A stretch of DNA of 64,000 nt from NCBI RefSeq assembly GCF_000832985.1, contig NZ_CP009920.1, positions 186,001 through 250,000 of the forward strand, written 5' to 3'. The stretch is from Priestia megaterium NBRC 15308 = ATCC 14581. GTDB lineage: Bacteria; Bacillota; Bacilli; Bacillales; Bacillaceae_H. The notes beneath the pieces were generated by a model. The model saw only the letters and a list, made by a program, of their open reading frames with translations, was not told where the DNA came from and made no database searches. Below are positions 55,803 through 63,592 of this stretch, one piece after another; the first letter of the stretch is position 1, and the number at the start of each line of letters is the position of its first letter. The position numbers and the translations under genes are program-made.

Positions 55803-56371
55803 CACTTATCGCTCCCAAAATCAACTTTCGGCGCTTCTTTTTCTTCATTTGTTACTTCAAAATACGGTTTTTTTTCAAAGCCGAACGTACCCGCTAACAT
55901 GCTTTTAGGAAATCTCTTAACCGATTTATTGTATTTCGCAACTTCATCGTTATAGTCTTTACGTGCTACAGCGAGTCGATTTTCCGTTCCTTCTAAACTA
56001 TCCATTAAGCTTCTGAAGTTTTCATTCGCTTTTAAATCCGGATATTTTTCAACCACTACGAGCAGGCGGCTTAATGCGCCGCTTAACTGTTGATTAGCAT
56101 CAGCTTTATCTTCAGGAGTTTTCGCTCCCGCTAGCTGCGCTCTTGCCTGAGTGACTGAATCAATTGCTTCCTGCTCATGCTTAGCATAGCCTTTGACCGT
56201 TTCGACTAAGTTCGGAATTAGATCAGCTCTTCTTTTTAATTGATTATCTATTTGGGAAAATTTATTATCTACATCTTCCTCTGCGCTAACAAGGCTATTG
56301 TAAGAGCTCACTCCGTAAATTACAACAAGCACTAACACAATGATCGTAGCGATCAAACCTTTGTTTTTCAA
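55802..56371 (-). CDS. lemA: LemA-family membrane protein
   Basis: A 189-residue protein. One N-terminal membrane helix (residues 4-21) is followed by a long helical bundle: NKFSQIDNQLKRRADLIPNLVETVKGYAKHEQEAI is the family hallmark. TTG 56371 lies seven bases after AAAGAGG. It is translationally coupled to the TPM gene. The family is widespread and of unknown function. Confidence 0.9.
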   Translation of the reverse strand: MKNKGLIATIIVLVLVVIYGVSSYNSLVSAEEDVDNKFSQIDNQLKRRADLIPNLVETVKGYAKHEQEAIDSVTQARAQLAGAKTPEDKADANQQLSGALSRLLVVVEKYPDLKANENFRSLMDSLEGTENRLAVARKDYNDEVAKYNKSVKRFPKSMLAGTFGFEKKPYFEVTNEEKEAPKVDFGSDK

Positions 56372-56589
56372 TGTACTACCTCTTTTCTTCATCAAAATTA
56401 TGTATCTACTTACTAGTACGAATCATACCCTAAAAAGATTCATTTTTTACCAATTTTATTTGTATTGCACGTCTAAGTAAGACATCTCCTAACAATCAAT
56501 CCCTCTATAAGGTGAAATACTTTTCTCTACCTAGTCTTTCTATCAATTAGCACATGTAACCCTTCTCGATTTTATCTTGTTTCACAATA

Positions 56590-56626
56590 GAAAAAAAGGA
56601 ATACCTCTTGGCTATTCCTTTTTTAG
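56590..56626 (-). terminator. Terminator of the deacetylase gene
   Basis: An AAAAAAGGAATA/TATTCCTTTTTT stem, just downstream of the gene on the minus strand. Confidence 0.8.
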
Positions 56627-56627
56627 C

Positions 56628-57248
56628 TTAAGGCCATCCTTCAATCTTGTATGCGACTCGGTGAAATTCAGGAACCGTTACAAATTGATAGTCGTTTTTT
56701 ATTAAATACTTAATAAGTTTCGGCAATGAAGCAACAATTTGATCTCGCGCTCCGCTGCCGTATCGATCCCCATCGTGCATGACAATAAGATTCTTTTCTT
56801 GTAAATTTTTAATCGTATATTTGCATATGGCCAATGGATCTTCCTCACGCCAATCCTGACTATCTACATTCCATAGAACAGACGTCATTCCCAATTCCTT
56901 AATAGCAGCAAGAGCTGTATCATTTATCGAACTGTAAGGTGCACGAAATAGCTTAGGAGAATAACCTATTATTTTCTCTATTTGAATATTTGTAGAAGTG
57001 ATTTCTTTCCATAATTCACGTTTAGAAAGAGTTGTAATATCAGGATGACTCCACGTATGATTTCCAATTACGTGCTTTGCTCTATGAATACGTCGGATCA
57101 GCTTCGGAAATTTTTCCGCTTCTGCACCTACGACAAAAAAGGTCGCACGTACATTATACCTTTTTAGAATTTTTAAAATAGCAGCCGTGTAGGCTGAGGG
57201 TCCATCATCAAACGTTAACGCAACATATTTTGGTGAATTTTGATTCAT
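56628..57248 (-). CDS. Polysaccharide deacetylase (CE4)
   Basis: A 206-residue NodB-domain enzyme. Motif 1 TFDDGPS, motif 2 HTWSHPD, motif 3 RAPYSS and motif 5 MHDGD are intact, so metal and catalytic residues are present. ATG 57248 follows AAGGGGAG. There is no signal peptide, so it is either cytoplasmic or released by mother-cell lysis. It would remove acetyl groups from peptidoglycan, chitin-like or other amino sugars. It lies after the repeat glycosyltransferase but is separated by a terminator. Confidence 0.85.
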   Translation of the reverse strand: MNQNSPKYVALTFDDGPSAYTAAILKILKRYNVRATFFVVGAEAEKFPKLIRRIHRAKHVIGNHTWSHPDITTLSKRELWKEITSTNIQIEKIIGYSPKLFRAPYSSINDTALAAIKELGMTSVLWNVDSQDWREEDPLAICKYTIKNLQEKNLIVMHDGDRYGSGARDQIVASLPKLIKYLIKNDYQFVTVPEFHRVAYKIEGWP

Positions 57249-57282
57249 ATGTTCTCCCCTTATATAAAATAGATATAGAAAT

Positions 57283-57320
57283 AAACCCCTCACTTTGTGG
57301 GTGTAAGCTGAGGGGCTTTT
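57283..57320 (-). terminator. Terminator of the glycosyltransferase gene
   Basis: A CCCCTCA/TGAGGGG stem followed by TTTATTT on the minus strand. Confidence 0.75.
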
Positions 57321-57375
57321 ACGGCGAGATAATTTTCAAGAGATGATGTTATATCTTTTTCTGCATACAATACTG

Positions 57376-59106
57376 CTATAGGTAATAGATTTGTTCAAAA
57401 GAACTCGCCAAGTAGTCAAATCCGCGAGGCCGCAGTGTTTCAAACTGCTGAATAATTTTTATTCTTTCCTCTGAGCCTCCAGGAAGATCGTAGAGTTTCG
57501 TCACAGGCTGTCCATTATTTAAATATTCAATAATTCTAAAAAGCATGACGCGAAAAGCATGTTTAAATTCATTATATTCGCCAGGAAAACGTTCCTCCAG
57601 CTGATTATATTCAACTAATGTTTTATGCATATGCATAAACGGAAGCTCTTTCCATTCAAGAGATAAAATAAGAACGTCTATATGTGGGTGTTTGTTAACA
57701 AAACGATAGTGGTTACCCCACTGCTCTTTCACTTTCCGCTTCGATATTCCATGTTCTTGATGATAGGCAACTGTAGAGGGATCTAAAACAAACTGTACGC
57801 CATTTTTATACAATCGATACCCAAGCTCCCAGTCTTCCGCCCCGTAGCCGATAAACGTCTCATCAAAAAGACCGGATTTTTTTAAGTTCGCTTTTCTTAC
57901 TGATACATTCCCACTTAAAAAGGCAATATAAGGTAGCGTAAATCCTTCAAGTCGCTCTCCGAAATGTTTTAGCCCGCTGTTAAGAAAATAACGATTAGGA
58001 AAGGATAAACGTTGAAAACGGTTTGTATCAATATCTTCTTTTGTTACAAGAGGACAAGGAACATTTGAATGCTGCTTCGTCTGTTCATAGTTTTCATACA
58101 ATCTTCTATACTCAGGATCCCTACCGATTAGTTCTTTCAAGTGAGCCATTTGATCTTTATTATAGTCTGGCATAATAAACGTATAGACTCCCTCATAATG
58201 CATGGCTCCAGTAACTACAAGATTTGATTCATGCATATGATGTTTATAATGATTTTCAATAAAAACAGGGGGAGCCAGCATTTCTCCGTCTAAAAAGATT
58301 AAAAGATCTCCTTCAGCATGATTAATTCCTATATTACGTACTGAGGAACGCCCTTTATTTTGTTTCATTTGAATATATTTAAATTTGAACGGAACATCCA
58401 CTTCTTTTAAAATGTTGGACGTGTTATCAGAAGACGCATCATCGACTAAAATAACTTCATATTCAGCGTGGGGAAACGTTTGTTTTGATAAACCGTAAAG
58501 CGAAAGAGAGGTTTGATGATACTTATTGTACGTAGGCATAACGATGCTAACTTTAATAGGATGCTTGTGATTGTTTTTTATACTCATTTTATATAATGGA
58601 TAGTCTGTTATATCAACTTTATTGGTTTCATTCACTGCGTCAGCTTTGTCGTATGGTTTATTGGTTTCATTCACTGCATCAGCTTTGTCGTATGGCTTAT
58701 TGGTTTCATTCACTGCATCAGCTTTGTCGTATGGCTTATTGGTTTCATTCACTGCGTCAGCTTTGTCGTATGGTTTATTGGTTTCATTCGCTGCATCAGC
58801 TTTGTCGTATGGTTTATTGGTTTCATTCACTGCATCAGCTTTGTCGTATGATTTATTGGTTTCGTTTGCTGTATTAACTTTGTCGCGTGATTTATTTTTT
58901 TTGTTCCCCTTATTAACTTTGTCGCGTAATTTATCCACTTTGTTAGTTGAGTCGTCTGACCTATTCCCTTTATTTTTTTTATCCTTTGACTTATTAAGTT
59001 TATCTTTGAGCTTTTTTAAGGAATGTGGACTATTGTTTTTCTTTCTAATATAATACTTTCCATCTTCAGGGTTGTAGTAGTATTCATACGAGTCTATTTT
59101 AATCAT
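57376..59106 (-). CDS. Family 2 glycosyltransferase with N-terminal 13-residue repeats
   Basis: A 576-residue protein. Residues 1-24 are Tyr-rich (SYEYYYNPEDGKYYIRKK) and 25-84 are Lys/Asn/Asp-rich. Residues 85-162 are six tandem units NETNKPYDKADAV. The GT2 domain spans about 185-430 (VSIVMPTYNKYHQTS, VILVDDASSD, FLDGE as the metal motif), followed by a Glyco_transf_7C-like GAEDWELGYRLYKNG. The repeats look like an expanded low-complexity tether. The upstream motif shared with the C1q-like gene suggests sporulation and modification of a spore-surface polymer. Confidence 0.75.
   Translation of the reverse strand: MIKIDSYEYYYNPEDGKYYIRKKNNSPHSLKKLKDKLNKSKDKKNKGNRSDDSTNKVDKLRDKVNKGNKKNKSRDKVNTANETNKSYDKADAVNETNKPYDKADAANETNKPYDKADAVNETNKPYDKADAVNETNKPYDKADAVNETNKPYDKADAVNETNKVDITDYPLYKMSIKNNHKHPIKVSIVMPTYNKYHQTSLSLYGLSKQTFPHAEYEVILVDDASSDNTSNILKEVDVPFKFKYIQMKQNKGRSSVRNIGINHAEGDLLIFLDGEMLAPPVFIENHYKHHMHESNLVVTGAMHYEGVYTFIMPDYNKDQMAHLKELIGRDPEYRRLYENYEQTKQHSNVPCPLVTKEDIDTNRFQRLSFPNRYFLNSGLKHFGERLEGFTLPYIAFLSGNVSVRKANLKKSGLFDETFIGYGAEDWELGYRLYKNGVQFVLDPSTVAYHQEHGISKRKVKEQWGNHYRFVNKHPHIDVLILSLEWKELPFMHMHKTLVEYNQLEERFPGEYNEFKHAFRVMLFRIIEYLNNGQPVTKLYDLPGGSEERIKIIQQFETLRPRGFDYLASSFEQIYYL
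58620..58853. repeat. Six 39-bp tandem repeats inside the glycosyltransferase gene
   Basis: Six in-frame units of 39 bases differ at only a few positions and are flanked by degenerate copies. They encode the NETNK-YDKADA units. They are contiguous with no spacers, so this is a coding minisatellite and not a CRISPR array. Copy number is likely variable between strains. Confidence 0.9.
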
Positions 59107-59272
59107 CCTTTCTTTGTTTTTCCTCTATATACTATTCAATAAATGACCGGGTGCTTGTACAATATATAATTTTTTTTAGAAAAGGCGTATATAATAGATT
59201 CGGGAACTTTGGTAGATCGTTCTATCGAATTAGAAACACATTCTCTTATCATAAATAAGTGTTCTACTTCTC

Positions 59273-59332
59273 AGTATAAAAAAGCTGCTTACAACTTCAT
59301 ACGTTATAAGCAGCTCCCTTTTATAGCTGATT
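59273..59332 (-). terminator. Terminator of the GerP-like gene
   Basis: A GAGCTGCTTATAA/TTATAAGCAGC-type stem (AGCTGCTTA arms near 59284 and 59308) with an A/T flank. Confidence 0.7.
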
Positions 59333-59563
59333 TCCATATACCCCATCAATATTCGCAACAGCCGTTTGATCAAATATATCTGCATCCATATTTGTATTTT
59401 TCATTCGCGCACAAGCAGCTGAAATGTCTCCATATGTTGAGTTGATTCCAACAGATTTAACATCCGCTGTGTGTCCGTTGTGAAGAACTTCTCCAAAATT
59501 CATCGATCCGTTTCTTGCCATACCATTAATTCTCGTGTTACAGATGTTAATAACTCCTGCCAT
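59321..59563 (-). CDS. GerPA/GerPF-like spore germination protein
   Basis: A protein of about 80 residues. The opening AGVINICNTRINGMARNGSMNFGEVLHNGHTADVKSVG has the V-x-x-I-N-I...G-x-x-N-F-G-x pattern of GerPA/GerPF proteins, which sit in the coat and help germinants pass. The C-terminal half is longer and contains a Cys (AACARMK). ATG 59563 lies eight bases after AAAGGTGG. A CATACGATGT element upstream resembles a sigma-K -10 region. It stands alone rather than in a gerP operon. Confidence 0.7.
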   Translation of the reverse strand: MAGVINICNTRINGMARNGSMNFGEVLHNGHTADVKSVGINSTYGDISAACARMKNTNMDADIFDQTAVANIDGVYGNQL

Positions 59564-59783
59564 GACCATACCACCTTTTCTTAAAATGAATTCGTACATC
59601 GTATGCTTTGACAAGCCTATTTGTGAAAAGTTTTCAAGAAGTGAAAAGCAAGGTACAAATACTAGTGAAATTATTCATTTCACCCTGCTTCACCCAAAGT
59701 TTCCACATGTTTTTATGCTTTTTCTGTTACAATAAATGCATAAGTTATTTTTCATCCATATTGTTTGAAGGAGGATACGTAAT

Positions 59784-60101
59784 ATGGACGAACCAAAAGA
59801 TATTCAACCTAAAGTAGAAAAAAGTTTCGAACTGATTGGCAAGAAGTGGACAGGATTAATCATTTATGTGCTTATGAGCGGTCCTAAACGCTTTAGTGAA
59901 TTAAATGAAAGTATACCAGCCTTAAGCAGAAGGCTTTTGACAGAACGAATTAAAGAGCTTGAAGACCACGGAATTGTTGTCCGAAATGTCATTCCGGACC
60001 GCCCTATTCGTTCTGAATATTCGCTGACTCAAAAAGGAACGGAGTTAGGTAAAATATTAGGGCCGATTAGCCAGTGGGCAGAAAGCTGGGTGCAAGATTA
60101 A
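59784..60101 (+). CDS. HxlR-family redox/electrophile-responsive regulator
   Basis: A 105-residue winged-helix protein of the HxlR/YodB type. GKKWTGLIIYVLMSGPKRFSELNESIPALSRRLLTERIKELEDHGIV is the DNA-binding core. The conserved N-terminal Cys used by YodB/HypR for quinone sensing is absent (no Cys in the protein), so a different trigger or ligand is likely. It is followed after 30 bases by an azoreductase gene and probably controls both azoreductases. AAGGAGG precedes its start. Confidence 0.85.
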   Translation: MDEPKDIQPKVEKSFELIGKKWTGLIIYVLMSGPKRFSELNESIPALSRRLLTERIKELEDHGIVVRNVIPDRPIRSEYSLTQKGTELGKILGPISQWAESWVQD

Positions 60102-60131
60102 TAAAACTACTCCATAGAAAGGATGAGCATC

Positions 60132-60767
60132 ATGGCAAATGTTCTCTATATTACTGCACACCCTTTAGCTGAAGACGAATCACTTAGCATGGCTGTGGGG
60201 AAAGAATTTATCGACGTATATAAGCAAACACATCCAGAAGATGATGTAGTTCATTTAGATTTATATCAAGCAGATATTCCATACTTAGATGCAGACGTAT
60301 TTAACGGCTGGAAAAAGCTTCGTTCTCACTCTTCCATCCAGGATTTATCAACGGATGAACGATTAAAAGTGGGACGATTAGCCGAACTAGGCGGACAGTT
60401 CGTACTCGCTGACAAATATATTTTTGTCACGCCAATGTGGAATTTCTCTGTTCCTGCGATTATGAAAACGTACATTGATGCGATTACCGTGTCAGGTAAA
60501 ACCTTTACATATACAAAAGAAGGCGCTCAGGGATTGCTTAAAGGAAAAAAAGCGATTCATATTCAATCCCGCGGAGACGTGTATTCAGAAGGCCCTGAAA
60601 TGGCAAGAGAAATGGGCCACCGCTATTTAGAAATTATGATGGACTTCTTTGGAATCGAAGCGTTTGAAAGCATTATTATCGAAGGGCAAGTAAAATTCCC
60701 GGATCAAATTCCGCAAATTAAAGAAAAAGCACTCCAAACAGCCCATTCAATGGCCAAAACGTTTTAA
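60132..60767 (+). CDS. azoR: FMN-dependent NADH:quinone/azo oxidoreductase
   Basis: A 211-residue flavodoxin-like AzoR enzyme. YITAHPLAEDESLSMAVGKEF binds FMN phosphate and [20 protein letters not shown] is the family signature. It reduces quinones and azo compounds by two electrons to protect against thiol-reactive electrophiles. ATG 60132 is chosen for its spacing from GAAAGG; ATG 60123 is too close. Cotranscribed with the HxlR gene. Confidence 0.9.
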   Translation: MANVLYITAHPLAEDESLSMAVGKEFIDVYKQTHPEDDVVHLDLYQADIPYLDADVFNGWKKLRSHSSIQDLSTDERLKVGRLAELGGQFVLADKYIFVTPMWNFSVPAIMKTYIDAITVSGKTFTYTKEGAQGLLKGKKAIHIQSRGDVYSEGPEMAREMGHRYLEIMMDFFGIEAFESIIIEGQVKFPDQIPQIKEKALQTAHSMAKTF

Positions 60768-60773
60768 ATTCAA

Positions 60774-60816
60774 TAGAAAAGAAAAAGACCTCGAAGCAGA
60801 TCGAGGTCTTTTTCTT
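60774..60816 (+). terminator. Rho-independent terminator
   Basis: An AAAAAGACCTCGA/TCGAGGTCTTTTT stem. Confidence 0.9.
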
Positions 60817-60918
60817 TCCTCTTCCCTCCCTTATATTTCCCTTGAAATAATGATCACCTTCCTGCTCGTTTTACGCTGAAAATAGATTTAAAGGAAAGAT
60901 AAAAAGCTGTTATTTTTT

Positions 60919-60934
60919 GTTACTATTAATAACG
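60919..60934. promoter_or_regulatory. HxlR-type operator, distal copy
   Basis: GTTACTATTAATAACG, identical to the copy at 61158-61173. The GTTA/TAAC ends resemble YodB-family sites. It lies 320 bases before the second azoreductase. Confidence 0.55.
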
Positions 60935-61148
60935 CATGAAGCAAAAATGTACGATTTTTCTTTTTCGTTTTTTAATTATCTACGTTCAAAAAAGATGGTT
61001 CCTCTAAATGAATAACGTTTAAAATAACACTTTAAAATGAAATAAACCTTTGTTTTTAAAGGGATTATCTACAAAACTCAAAAGCGTAATACTCTTAAAA
61101 ACGTTTGTGAATATGATAAAACCCAATAAAAAACCTTTGACTAAATTT

Positions 61149-61173
61149 GTTACGTAAGTTACTATTAATAACG
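61149..61173. promoter_or_regulatory. HxlR-type operator, proximal copy
   Basis: The same 16-base sequence (61158-61173), preceded by the overlapping palindrome TTACGTAA (61150-61157). It lies about 80 bases before the azoreductase start. No gene is convincing in the 480-base region before the second azoreductase. Confidence 0.6.
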
Positions 61174-61252
61174 TAGTAGATGTTTCCGAACATATTATCT
61201 TTAATTCATGAAACAACATTTATATATTGAAGACAGAAAGGTGAAAAGAATT

Positions 61253-61888
61253 ATGGCAAAAGTATTATATATTACAGCAAACCCTAACGATGCTACGCAA
61301 TCATTCAGTATGGCTGCGGGAGATGCATTCATTAACGAGTATAAAGAAGTAAACCCAACGGATGAGATTGTTCACGTTAATTTATATCAAGAACATATCC
61401 CTCACATCGACGGCGATGTATTCAGCGGATGGGGTAAACTTGGAAGCGGCGCAGAATTTGACGCGCTTACTCCTGAAGAACAGCGCAAAGTTGCTCGTTT
61501 AAACGAGTTAAGTGACCAATTTGCTCAAGCGGACAAATATGTATTTGTTACACCAATGTGGAACTTCTCATTCCCACCAGTGATGAAAGCATATTTAGAT
61601 GCTGTAGCAGTAGCTGGAAAATCATTTAAATATACAGCAGAAGGTTCTGTAGGTCTATTAACAGATAAAAAAGCGTATCATATTCAAGCAAACGGCGGTA
61701 TCTACTCTCGCGGCCCTGCTGGTGAATTAGAAATGGGTCACCGCTATATGCGCATTATGATGAACTTCTTCGGCGTTCCCTCTATCGGAAGCCTATTTGT
61801 AGAAGGACAGGCTGCAATGCCAGATAAAGCACAAGAAATTAAAGAAGACGGCATTGCTCGCGCTAAAGAAGCTGCACGTACGTTTTAA
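61253..61888 (+). CDS. azoR: FMN-dependent NADH:quinone/azo oxidoreductase, second copy
   Basis: A 211-residue paralogue of the preceding azoreductase. [21 protein letters not shown] and [20 protein letters not shown] mark the FMN site. ATG 61253 follows AAAGGTG. It has its own regulatory region with the proximal operator. Two tandem azoreductases with one HxlR gene suggest induction by quinones or azo dyes. Confidence 0.9.
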   Translation: MAKVLYITANPNDATQSFSMAAGDAFINEYKEVNPTDEIVHVNLYQEHIPHIDGDVFSGWGKLGSGAEFDALTPEEQRKVARLNELSDQFAQADKYVFVTPMWNFSFPPVMKAYLDAVAVAGKSFKYTAEGSVGLLTDKKAYHIQANGGIYSRGPAGELEMGHRYMRIMMNFFGVPSIGSLFVEGQAAMPDKAQEIKEDGIARAKEAARTF

Positions 61889-61896
61889 TAAAAACT

Positions 61897-61948
61897 GCAA
61901 GCATGAAAAAAAGGAACATCTCCCCATGTTCCTTTTTTTCATGCTTGC
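61897..61948. terminator. Very long bidirectional terminator
   Basis: A perfect 23-bp inverted repeat around a 6-base loop, including A7 and T7 runs, between the convergent azoreductase and acetyltransferase genes. Confidence 0.9.
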
Positions 61949-61950
61949 AT

Positions 61951-62490
61951 TTATACCTTTGCTTCCCCGCGCAGCAGCGAATAAACATATGTATCAAACG
62001 GGATGCCGTTTTGGTACAGGTACTCTCTTAGCGTCCCTTCCTTTTTAAATCCTAATTTGCTCAACAAGGCGATAGATCCACTATTTTGCGTAAATACAAT
62101 CGCTCCTATACGATTGTATTGAAGTTCGTTGAAGTCATAAGAAATCGCTTCATGAACGGCTTCTGTCGCGTATCCTTTGTTCCAATACTCCGGAAAAAGA
62201 GCATAGCTTACGTTCGCTTTCTTATGCTCAGAAGACCACTCTTGAAACCCTATTGTTCCAATCAGCTTTTCTTTTCCTTTTAGCTGAATCCCCCATTTAA
62301 TCAATTGCTTTTCTTCGTAGCCTTTGGAAAAATTCTTAATGATCTCCTTCACTTGGTTGATCGATTCTAAAGGTTTTTGCCCGTAATAGCGCAGAACCTC
62401 TTCATCAGAAAAGCATTCTAAAATCTCACCGGCATCATCTTCTACAATTTTTCTTAACATCAGCCGTTTTGTCTCTAATTCTGGAAACAT
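61951..62490 (-). CDS. GNAT N-acetyltransferase, RimJ/RimL type
   Basis: A 179-residue acetyltransferase. ETKRLMLRKIVEDDAGEIL at the N-terminus, YALFPEYWNKGYATEAVHEAI as the acetyl-CoA loop, and NSGSIALLSKLGFKKEGTLREYLYQNG at the C-terminus are typical of ribosomal-protein-serine-acetyltransferase relatives. GAGGGAAGAAA precedes ATG 62490. Substrate unknown. Confidence 0.85.
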   Translation of the reverse strand: MFPELETKRLMLRKIVEDDAGEILECFSDEEVLRYYGQKPLESINQVKEIIKNFSKGYEEKQLIKWGIQLKGKEKLIGTIGFQEWSSEHKKANVSYALFPEYWNKGYATEAVHEAISYDFNELQYNRIGAIVFTQNSGSIALLSKLGFKKEGTLREYLYQNGIPFDTYVYSLLRGEAKV

Positions 62491-62688
62491 TTTCTTCCCT
62501 CTTTTCTGCGCAGCTTATCTATCTACGGTAAAGCATACTATTCTCCTCTCAACTAGCAATATCCTGCTAAAATCCTACCCGGGAGGACTCATTTCCTATC
62601 CAAATAGTCGATTTACAGCGGAGATAGTGGTATTTTATATAGTGGGCATAAGTTGCTTTTTATCAACACAGAGGCGGTGAACGCAGAA

Positions 62689-62898
62689 ATGAACCAAGAT
62701 AAAGAATTGCTGTCCACGATACACGCTCTTCAAAAAGAGCTGCAGCAAGAAAAAGAAAACCGTGCGTATATGCAAAAAGATATGGACGAACTAAGAAGCG
62801 CTTTATTACAATCAGAACAAGTAAAACAAAACTTAATTGATCAGCTAGAAAAGAAAGTCGATTTGATTTTAACGTTGATTCAAAAAGGAGACACATAA
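62689..62898 (+). CDS. Small coiled-coil protein
   Basis: A soluble protein of about 69 residues forming one long heptad helix (LLSTIHALQKELQQEKENRAYMQKDMDELRSALLQSEQ). The start is uncertain: ATG 62689 lies after GGCGGTG; an in-frame ATG at 62653 is possible. The next gene starts four bases after the stop, so the two are coupled. No family recognised. Confidence 0.55.
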   Translation: MNQDKELLSTIHALQKELQQEKENRAYMQKDMDELRSALLQSEQVKQNLIDQLEKKVDLILTLIQKGDT

Positions 62899-62902
62899 AG
62901 GA

Positions 62903-63415
62903 ATGGATTTTTTTAAAAACAGCAAAATACTATACACTATTGTGGCACTTGTTATTGCCCTCATCGCTGTATTTACCAACAATTCGCCCATTTCCCTCAT
63001 TCAGCAGCATGAAAATTCAAGCAGCACATCGAGTAGCACATCGGACACTACATCAAGCAACCAATGCTCTGCAGAGACTCAAAGCGACAGGTTATTTACC
63101 GGCAAAGAACTTGTCTTACAAGAAGGAAATGATAAATACGGATATTGCCACATTATCGCGCATATGCAAAAACCAGGCGTTGACAACTATCAAGGTAAAA
63201 GCCAATTCAGTAAGTATTTAAATGAAAAACAAGCGATGTCTGTTGCTGAAGAAGTCATCAACGAAGGCGAAGACGGCACCAACAATAAATCTGGCAACTA
63301 CGTTAAAGAAAAGTATATTAGTTCTTTAAACCAAGAAGTTAGAGTTGTGTATACTGACTACAGAGGCAAAGACTACGACTACAGCGTAACGACCATGTAT
63401 CCAATTGGTCATTAA
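62903..63415 (+). CDS. Membrane-anchored or secreted hypothetical protein
   Basis: A 170-residue protein. One N-terminal hydrophobic helix (residues 10-27) is followed by a Ser/Thr-rich linker (HENSSSTSSSTSDTTSSN) and an extracellular domain of about 115 residues with two cysteines (NQCSAE and GYCHIIAH) that could pair. It is coupled to the small coiled-coil gene. A terminator separates it from the tyrosinase gene. I do not recognise the domain. Confidence 0.6.
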   Translation: MDFFKNSKILYTIVALVIALIAVFTNNSPISLIQQHENSSSTSSSTSDTTSSNQCSAETQSDRLFTGKELVLQEGNDKYGYCHIIAHMQKPGVDNYQGKSQFSKYLNEKQAMSVAEEVINEGEDGTNNKSGNYVKEKYISSLNQEVRVVYTDYRGKDYDYSVTTMYPIGH

Positions 63416-63423
63416 TAATAATG

Positions 63424-63462
63424 CAGTGAATAAAAGCAGGCGCATGCCTGTTTTTTTTATTT
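63424..63462 (+). terminator. Rho-independent terminator
   Basis: A CAGGC-GCAT-GCCTG hairpin followed by seven or more T. Confidence 0.75.
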
Positions 63463-63498
63463 TACCTCTATTTATGATTTACACCTTTAAAAAAGTCT

Positions 63499-63512
63499 CT
63501 GTAAATTTACAG
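63499..63512. promoter_or_regulatory. Perfect palindrome upstream of the tyrosinase gene
   Basis: CTGTAAATTTACAG lies 81 bases before the start codon, in the probable promoter region. It is a plausible regulator site; the protein that binds it is unknown. Confidence 0.45.
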
Positions 63513-63592
63513 TAGCACTTTTACCTCTTGGACATATTCTAAATATAAAAAAGAAACAGCCCCTTGCTTCTTTTTTAGAAAGAGGTTAAAAA

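Noticed and set aside
58620-58853. Possible CRISPR array
   Set aside because: The 39-base units are contiguous, coding and without spacers, and no cas gene is nearby.
58596-59053. Long plus-strand reading frames over the glycosyltransferase repeats
   Set aside because: They are antisense shadows of the 39-base repeats. Because 39 is a multiple of 3, every frame stays open; no ribosome binding site fits.
61019-61219. 66-codon minus-strand frame between the azoreductase genes
   Set aside because: It covers the duplicated operator region, has no ribosome binding site and codes for a low-complexity hydrophobic chain.
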